Part shown: in pieces, positions 59,100 to 64,000 of the stretch
Layout: every line of letters starts with the position of its first letter
How positions within the stretch are numbered: the stretch's first letter is position 1
From: JBCDJG01 sp038748065
GTDB taxonomy: Bacteria; Pseudomonadota; Gammaproteobacteria; Pseudomonadales; Halieaceae
DNA: 64,000 nucleotides
Assembly: GCA_038748065.1 (NCBI GenBank)
Contig: JBCDJG010000010.1
Coordinates: forward strand, 1-64,000
Direction of reading: 5' to 3'
Made by a program: the position numbers and the translations under genes
Notes under the pieces: model-generated
What the model was told of the DNA's origin: nothing
The model's database searches: none
The model's input: the letters and a program-made list of their open reading frames with translations, nothing else

Positions 59100-59708
59100 A
59101 TGCACAGCGACAGCGACATGAACATCGACATCGACGCAGTACATGATTTCTGGTTCGGTCCACTCGACACCTCCGGTATGGCCGCGCCTCAGCAACACGC
59201 GCTGTGGTTCACTAAAAGCGAGAAGACTGACCTGCACTGCGCTGAAAACTTTGGCGGCCTGGTGCGGCGGGCACTGGCCGGCGAGCTCGCGCACTGGCGT
59301 GAAAGCCCCCGCGGCCGGGTGGCCCTGGTGCTGCTGCTCGACCAGTTCACGCGCAATATCTACCGCGGTAGCGCCGAAGCCTTTGCCGGCGATCCACAGG
59401 CCAGGGCACTGTCACTGCAAACGCTCGCGGCCGGCCAGCACCGCTCGTGGCCGGCTATTCACCAGGTTTTCCTGTTCATGCCGCTGGAGCACAGCGAAGA
59501 CCTAGCGCTGCAGGAACAATGCGTGGCGCTATTCGAACAACTGGCCGCGGACACCGGTATCGCGCAGATTGTCGACTTCGGCCGCTATGCCCAGGCGCAT
59601 CGAGCCGTGATAGAACAGTTTGGACGCTTCCCGCACCGCAACGCCGCTCTGGGCCGCCTGAATACTGCAGCGGAAGCGGCTTATCTGGCGACTAACAGCG
59701 GTTTCTGA
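59100..59708 (+). CDS. DUF924-family protein
   Basis: A 202-aa helical protein. HDFWFGPLDTSG, LWFTKSEKTDLHCAENF and LLLDQFTRNIYRGSAEAFAGD match the DUF924 family, with QVFLFMPLEHSEDLALQEQ and FGRFPHRNAALGR in the C-terminal half. The fold is TPR-like and function is unknown. The start at 59100 has AGGGAGG 6 nt upstream. The gene is divergent from the FKBP gene. Confidence 0.9.
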   Translation: MHSDSDMNIDIDAVHDFWFGPLDTSGMAAPQQHALWFTKSEKTDLHCAENFGGLVRRALAGELAHWRESPRGRVALVLLLDQFTRNIYRGSAEAFAGDPQARALSLQTLAAGQHRSWPAIHQVFLFMPLEHSEDLALQEQCVALFEQLAADTGIAQIVDFGRYAQAHRAVIEQFGRFPHRNAALGRLNTAAEAAYLATNSGF

Positions 59709-59748
59709 GCTGCCGCTCACCAATCAGCAACAATCAGCCGCTACCTAT

Positions 59749-60327
59749 TCAGGCCTGGTCTCGCGTGCGTACCGGCCGCAGTTCGTAGTGCCCAGGCAGC
59801 ATTTCAGCCTGCCAGACATCAAAGCGCCCGCTGGCAAGATCGTCATAGGCCTGCTCGATACAGTCGTTGACCTCGGGGTAGGCAAGCTGCTCCCAGGGGC
59901 ACTCATTGCGGCTGAAAAAACCACAGGCGAGAGACTCGGGCCCAGCCAGGAAGTCTTCGCTATCGACACGGGCGCGAAAAGCGACGTAGATCTGGTTAAT
60001 GAAGGTGATAGTGCCCGTCATGTAGAGCGACAGGTCATCCGGGGATATCCGCACACCAGCCTCTTCATAGAGTTCGCGGGCGGCACCCTGTGCCAGGGTT
60101 TCCTCCTGCTCCAGATAACCCCCTGGAATCGCCCACAGGCCACGCTTCGGATCATGCGCACGCTGCACCCACAACAGTCGATCGCCGCAGGCAACAAAGC
60201 AAGTCACCACAATCATCGGGTGCTCATAAAACGCGGCCTGGCAAGGGTCGCACCAGAAATGATTGCGGCGTTCCCCCTGAACCCAACGCGGGCGCAATTT
60301 CGCACCGCACTCGCGGCAATATTTCAT
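59749..60327 (-). CDS. Nudix hydrolase with N-terminal zinc ribbon
   Basis: A 192-aa protein. The N-terminus MKYCRECGAKLRPRW and WCDPCQAAFY form a four-Cys zinc ribbon. The Nudix box is GGYLEQEETLAQGAARELYEEAG (given in two parts: GGYLEQEETLAQ and AARELYEEAG), complete for metal binding. Such proteins hydrolyse nucleoside diphosphates linked to another moiety, for example ADP-ribose or NADH. It is divergent from cinA and convergent with DUF924. Confidence 0.9.
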   Translation of the reverse strand: MKYCRECGAKLRPRWVQGERRNHFWCDPCQAAFYEHPMIVVTCFVACGDRLLWVQRAHDPKRGLWAIPGGYLEQEETLAQGAARELYEEAGVRISPDDLSLYMTGTITFINQIYVAFRARVDSEDFLAGPESLACGFFSRNECPWEQLAYPEVNDCIEQAYDDLASGRFDVWQAEMLPGHYELRPVRTRDQA

Positions 60328-60454
60328 TGGGTTAACAGGGGGTTACAGGGTGTGCCAGCCATGGCCGGACCATAGCATTTTGCCTTGGGAAAAGCATTGC
60401 GGCATTCTGCATGCTGCACACCGCGCAACGACGCACTCAAAGGCACCGAACACA

Positions 60455-61750
60455 TTGAAGGCATTTAAGGTACAACTCCTGCTCACCGGCAACGAAATTA
60501 TGAGCGGTGACACGGTCGACTCCAACTCTGCACTGATCGCTCGCCGCCTCGGTGAGCTTTCGCTGGCGGTACATCGCAAGGTAACGGTCGGCGACGACGT
60601 GGCGCTGCTACAGCGTGAAATGGCGGCCATGGCGCAAGACGCGGACCTGCTCATCGTCAACGGGGGCCTGGGTCCGACCATCGACGATCTCACCGCTGAG
60701 GTCCTCGCCGCCGTGGCCGGTGTGCCGCTGGTCGAGCACCCGGGCGCCCTGGCGCACCTCGAAAGCTGGGTGGCGGGACGGGGTCTTACCCTGAACGCCG
60801 CTAACCGCAAGCAGGCGCTGTTGCCCGATGGCTGCACGCTGATCGACAACCGCACGGGATCCGCAGTGGGCTTTGAGCTCAGCGTGCATGGCTGTCGCAT
60901 CGTATGCACCCCGGGCGTGCCCAGCGAACTGGGTCACATGCTCGATGAGATTGTCGCTTCACTGGCAGACCAACTGGGCCGGCCCGTCGAGCGCGATATC
61001 CTGCGACTACAAACCTTTGGCCTGGGCGAATCGAGCGCCCAACAGTTGATCAGCGACACCCTGCCGGACTGGCCGGCCGAGGTCGAACTCGGCTTCCGTG
61101 CCGGGGCACCGCAGATGGAAATCAAGCTGACCGTCGACCAGGCGGCTGATCTGCCCGCCCGTGAACGCTGCCTGACAAGCCTCAAGGCACTCTTCGGGGA
61201 CCACATCATCGGCACAGGCGACACGCTGCTCGCCGAGGTTGTGCTCGCGCTGCTGCGCGAGCGTGGCGAGACGTTGACCACCGCTGAATCCTGTACCGGT
61301 GGACTCATCGCCTCCATGCTCACCCGTATCGCCGGATCATCAGACGCCTTTCACGCCGGCTTTGTGACCTACGCCAACGACATCAAAACCAGCGTGCTCG
61401 GCGTCAGCGAGGCAACGCTGGCCGAACACGGGGCGGTGTCCGAGCCGGTGGTGAAAGAGATGGCTCTAGGTGCGATGTCGCGGGCCAACGCGGATTATGC
61501 GATTGCGGTTTCGGGAATCGCGGGGCCGGGCGGCGGCACAGCGGACAAACCGGTAGGCACTGTCTGGCTGGCCTGGGGCAGTGCTGAGCGCCTGCAGACG
61601 CGCGGCTTGTGCTGGCCTGTAGAGCGCAGCCTGTTCCAGACGATGATCGCCGCCGCAGGCCTCGATATGATTCGGCGCACTCTGCTGGGTATCGAGCAGG
61701 AGCCCAGGTACTTCGCGCAGCGCGCAAGTAAAGCGTCCTCCAGCGCTTGA
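60455..61750 (+). CDS. cinA: CinA-like nicotinamide-nucleotide amidase
   Basis: A 431-aa two-domain protein. The N-terminal MoCF-like/COG1058 domain starts KVQLLLTGNEIMSGDTVDSN and has LLIVNGGLGPTIDDLTAE. The C-terminal NMN amidase domain has TTAESCTGGLIASMLTRIAG (about 306-325) and AVSGIAGPGGGTADKPVGTV. A TTG at 60455 (KAFKVQLLL) fits the family N-terminus; the ATG at 60350 would add 35 unrelated residues. It salvages NMN and cleaves ADP-ribose-type by-products. Confidence 0.92.
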   Translation: MKAFKVQLLLTGNEIMSGDTVDSNSALIARRLGELSLAVHRKVTVGDDVALLQREMAAMAQDADLLIVNGGLGPTIDDLTAEVLAAVAGVPLVEHPGALAHLESWVAGRGLTLNAANRKQALLPDGCTLIDNRTGSAVGFELSVHGCRIVCTPGVPSELGHMLDEIVASLADQLGRPVERDILRLQTFGLGESSAQQLISDTLPDWPAEVELGFRAGAPQMEIKLTVDQAADLPARERCLTSLKALFGDHIIGTGDTLLAEVVLALLRERGETLTTAESCTGGLIASMLTRIAGSSDAFHAGFVTYANDIKTSVLGVSEATLAEHGAVSEPVVKEMALGAMSRANADYAIAVSGIAGPGGGTADKPVGTVWLAWGSAERLQTRGLCWPVERSLFQTMIAAAGLDMIRRTLLGIEQEPRYFAQRASKASSSA

Positions 61751-61789
61751 GTAGGCGGACTTCCAACCTTTTACGAGGAAATCAGCGAC

Positions 61790-62227
61790 TCAAGCGCCAG
61801 ATCGGTGCCACACCAGTGAATGAAAGCGGGTAACACCGCGAAACTCGTCCTTTCCTGATAGCACCAGCGTGTGCCCGTCCAGCTCGGCGTGGCGCAGTTG
61901 CTCACTGCCCGGCATGTTGGGGTTCAGGCTTTGCGTGACGTAATGGGTGACGTCGCCATCGGCCACTACATAGCGCCCGGCGTAATGAAAATAAGAAGTG
62001 AAGGCCTCCGCGCGCACGGCCTCAGGCATCTGCCTGTAGGGCACATCACCGGGAAATGCCGCTCGCCCCGGCAGACCTATCGAGGCGCTCATCCAGCCGT
62101 CTGGCGTATACAGCAGCAGGCCCTGGGGTTCCTCCCCGTAGGGATAGGTGAACTCATCGCTGTTCGAATAGCCAATGGCCCAGGACTGCAACTGCCAGGT
62201 GCCGATCAGGTCGTCTACGGTAATCAT
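61790..62227 (-). CDS. Lipocalin-like domain protein
   Basis: A 145-aa protein beginning DDLIGTWQLQSWAIGY, followed by PQGLLLYTPDGWMSASIG, FHYAGRYVVADGDVTHYVTQSLNPN and a short beta-rich end. This matches the small bacterial lipocalin-like family often annotated beside metabolic enzymes. No signal peptide, so cytoplasmic. GGAGG is 7 nt before the ATG. It follows pdxH on the same strand across a tandem repeat. Ligand unknown. Confidence 0.82.
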   Translation of the reverse strand: MITVDDLIGTWQLQSWAIGYSNSDEFTYPYGEEPQGLLLYTPDGWMSASIGLPGRAAFPGDVPYRQMPEAVRAEAFTSYFHYAGRYVVADGDVTHYVTQSLNPNMPGSEQLRHAELDGHTLVLSGKDEFRGVTRFHSLVWHRSGA

Positions 62228-62241
62228 GGCCAGGCCTCCGT

Positions 62242-62335
62242 CTTGTAACCGTATCAGGTTGTAACCCGCTCAGGGCTGTATCCCGCTCAGGGCTGTAACC
62301 CGCTCAGGGCTGTATCCCGGTCAGGGCTGTAACTG
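62242..62335. repeat. Tandem repeat of a 17-bp unit over the pdxH stop
   Basis: Five units of 16-17 bp (pattern GCTGTAWCCCGCTCAGG) and a partial sixth run through the pdxH stop codon into the spacer before the lipocalin-like gene. Units alternate AA and AT at one position. Each unit contains the sequence that forms the pdxH stop (TCAGGG on the plus strand). Confidence 0.8.
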
Positions 62336-62956
62336 TTCGATAATCCAGCCGCCGTCTTCGCGCTGATAGACAAAACGGTCGTGCAGACGATGGGCGCCGC
62401 CCTGCCAGAACTCGATCCGCTGCGGTTCCACGCGATAGCCGCCCCAGAAGTCGGGCATGGGAATCTCGCCATCCTTGAAGCGAGCCTTCATTTTGCTGAA
62501 CTGTGCCTCCAGTACGGCACGGGTGGGGATGCTGCGACTTTGCTCCGATGCCCAGGCCGCAAGCTGGCTCTCGCGCGGCCGCGTGGCAAAATAGCGCAGT
62601 GATTCAGTAGACGACATACGCCGAGCAGTGCCGGCCACAATGACCTGGCGGTCCAGGTCATTCCAGGGGAAATGCAGGGCTACGCGGGGCTCGCCGGCAA
62701 TAGCATGGGCCTTGGCGCTGTCGTGATTGGTGTAGAACACGAAGCCTTCTGTCGATACGCCCTTCAGCAGGACCATGCGCTGCCAGGGGGCGCCGCTCGC
62801 ATCCACCGTCGCCAGGACCATGGCCGTGGGGTCTGCGATATCGCCGGCAACGGCCTGCTGCAGCCAGGTCTCAAACTGGCGGACGGGGCAGTCATCCAGC
62901 ATCTCTCGGGAGAGACCGCCGGCCAGATACTCGCGCCGGAAATCCTCGTACTCCAC
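62321..62956 (-). CDS. pdxH: Pyridoxamine 5'-phosphate oxidase
   Basis: A 211-aa FMN enzyme making pyridoxal phosphate. DDCPVRQFETWLQQAV, ATVDASGAPWQRMVLLKGV, FYTNHDSAKAHAIA and RESQLAAWASEQS are conserved, and the C-terminus holds YRVEPQRIEFWQGGAHRLHDR. The GTG at 62956 is preferred: AGGAG lies 6 nt upstream, while the TTG at 62962 touches it. The gene ends in the tandem repeat. Confidence 0.95.
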   Translation of the reverse strand: MEYEDFRREYLAGGLSREMLDDCPVRQFETWLQQAVAGDIADPTAMVLATVDASGAPWQRMVLLKGVSTEGFVFYTNHDSAKAHAIAGEPRVALHFPWNDLDRQVIVAGTARRMSSTESLRYFATRPRESQLAAWASEQSRSIPTRAVLEAQFSKMKARFKDGEIPMPDFWGGYRVEPQRIEFWQGGAHRLHDRFVYQREDGGWIIEQLQP

Positions 62957-63026
62957 GGTCAACTCCTGTTACGCTGAAAGCCTGCATGGTAACGGCCCCC
63001 GCAGTCGAGGGCAAAGAGGGTAGACG

Positions 63027-63662
63027 ATGGTGGGGACCGTGAGCGATGCGTCGCTCGATCGTGCGCCGGTTATTCGTGACGGGCGCAGTGACGATATCGA
63101 GGCCCTCGTAGACATTTTCGTCGACAGCTTCACGGACGATCCCTTTCTCAATTGGATCATGCCAGAGCCGCGAATTTATCCCGGGTTCTTTCGTCTGATC
63201 ATCGAAGAGCTGTTCCTGCCCAAGGGCGTAGTGCATATCGACAGCGCAGGCAGGGGTGCGGCTCTTTGGCTGCCGCCGGGCGTACCTTTCGATGTTCCGT
63301 TCCGGCCCACCCTGCTGTTTATGTTCGTCCGAATTATTCTGAAAAACGGCCTCACGCCCGTTCGGCGTATCAGGCGCCAGGGTGAGTTATTCGGCAAGTA
63401 CCTGCCCGGGAACCCCCACTATCATCTCCTGTTTATTGGCTGTCGTCAGAACTGCCAGGGCCAGGGCGTGGGCTCAGCCTTACTCAAGCATGGCAATCGC
63501 ATGCCAGATACAAGCGGCAACATTGCCTACCTGGAAAGCTCACGCGACGTTAACGTACCGCTCTACGAACGGCACGGCTACGAGGTCATCGGTGAGGGTT
63601 CCTTGCCCGGCGGCGGGCCCACGGCCTGGTTCATGCTGCGGGAGCCGCAAACGGACCCTTAG
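63027..63662 (+). CDS. GNAT-family N-acetyltransferase
   Basis: A 211-aa acetyltransferase. The N-terminal part RDGRSDDIEALVDIFVDSF and the acetyl-CoA loop CRQNCQGQGVGSALLKHG (Q/R-x-x-G-x-G/A) are visible, followed by YLESSRDVNVPLYERHGYEVIGE, which is the typical end of this group. The start has AGAGGG 6 nt upstream. Substrate unknown. It is divergent from pdxH. Confidence 0.88.
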   Translation: MVGTVSDASLDRAPVIRDGRSDDIEALVDIFVDSFTDDPFLNWIMPEPRIYPGFFRLIIEELFLPKGVVHIDSAGRGAALWLPPGVPFDVPFRPTLLFMFVRIILKNGLTPVRRIRRQGELFGKYLPGNPHYHLLFIGCRQNCQGQGVGSALLKHGNRMPDTSGNIAYLESSRDVNVPLYERHGYEVIGEGSLPGGGPTAWFMLREPQTDP

Positions 63663-63675
63663 TTCGCGGGGCTGT

Positions 63676-64000
63676 CTAAAACGGCGGAAACTCGGCGAAG
63701 GAGGCGGCCGCGGCTTCGCGGCGCAGTGAGTCATCCTCGTTGGAGGTGCTGGTGGAGTTCAGACGCGACTCGATGGTTGATCGCCACACCGACTGATTAC
63801 GCAGGGGGTCGATCATATCCACGATGAAGGTGCCCTGGGTGTACTGTCGCACGCTGACATCGGAGACCGCCGGCCCACACCGCCAGCAGTTGTAATAGCT
63901 CATGCTGTTGTAGGTCCGCACATCGGTGCGTTCCTGCGTGACAAGGTGCCACGCCATCAACAGGTCGGCCTCGCGATCGTCTTCGACCACGGTAAAGCCC
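63676..64000 (-). CDS. DUF4136-type lipoprotein, 5' part beyond the window
   Basis: The frame is open to the window edge and reads GFTVVEDDREADLLMAWHLV, then TQERTDVRTY, YNCWRCGP and VSVRQYTQGTFIVDMIDPLRN, with a Ser/Asn-rich tail. The combination of TQGTFIVDMID and VWRSTIE is typical of DUF4136 outer-membrane lipoproteins, whose signal and lipobox would be further right. Only the C-terminal part is seen. Function unknown. Confidence 0.8.
   Translation of the reverse strand, partial: GFTVVEDDREADLLMAWHLVTQERTDVRTYNSMSYYNCWRCGPAVSDVSVRQYTQGTFIVDMIDPLRNQSVWRSTIESRLNSTSTSNEDDSLRREAAAASFAEFPPF

Noticed and set aside
60350..60454. Upstream part of the cinA frame as coding
   Set aside because: The 35 added residues show no CinA character, and the family N-terminus begins at KAFKVQLLL.
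62242..62335. CRISPR array
   Set aside because: Units of 16-17 bp are directly abutting with no spacers.

Overview
The window looks like a chromosomal segment of a marine-type gammaproteobacterium, probably of the Halieaceae/Cellvibrionales neighbourhood. I infer this from the conserved housekeeping order nnr-tsaE-amiC-mutL-miaA-hfq-hflX-hflK-hflC-DUF2065-hisZ-purA, the orn/rsgA/psd block, a MutL carrying the endonuclease motif of mutH-less bacteria, and fairly high GC. No rRNA, tRNA or CRISPR array was seen.

Layout. (1) 1-3.7 kb is a decayed accessory patch: a truncated FkbM methyltransferase, a BrnT/BrnA toxin-antitoxin pair whose toxin has an amber codon, two tandem broken tyrosine recombinases and one small orphan protein. 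(2) 3.8-17.6 kb, all minus strand, is an exopolysaccharide/capsule locus. Read 5' to 3' it holds a Wzy/ligase-type polymerase, an outer-membrane beta-barrel, a VpsP-like protein, a Wza-type exporter, a Wzc-type tyrosine kinase, an RfaH-like antiterminator, a sulfotransferase, a glycosyltransferase, a flippase and a DegT aminotransferase. A second unit follows: an EPS-associated MarR-type regulator, galE and a WbpA-type UDP-sugar dehydrogenase. An 11-base match to the RfaH target (ops) lies just before that second unit, which has no visible Shine-Dalgarno.

(3) 17.7-24.8 kb is the most interesting part, a RiPP locus. A tightly coupled minus-strand operon encodes an FAD oxidoreductase of the geranylgeranyl-reductase type, a lasso-peptide B2 leader peptidase, a lasso cyclase, a 65-aa (or 53-aa) lasso precursor, an HPr-kinase-like enzyme and an unrecognised 354-aa protein. 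The predicted core is 19 residues, with Gly1, Glu8/Glu9 and a C-terminal Ser. It faces a plus-strand pair: a PRMT-like methyltransferase with a PqqD-like tail, and a Nif11-type small peptide. No separate B1 (RRE) gene was found. The kinase and the terminal Ser suggest a phosphorylated lasso peptide; the oxidoreductase, the methyltransferase/Nif11 pair and the unknown protein look like new associations.

(4) 24.9-28.7 kb has a Sel1/SPOR protein, a small secreted protein, an ABC exporter and a SIMPL lipoprotein. (5) 28.9-42.1 kb is the minus-strand purA-to-nnr housekeeping run. In it miaA carries an in-frame TAG, and a 136-bp inverted-repeat element sits between miaA and mutL. (6) 42.1-64 kb holds mixed housekeeping genes (queG, PP2C phosphatase, FHA protein, rsgA, orn, psd, phoH, an RNase II family gene, asnS, cysH, parA, an FKBP, a Nudix hydrolase, cinA, pdxH) and several small hypotheticals. 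The last gene runs off the window.
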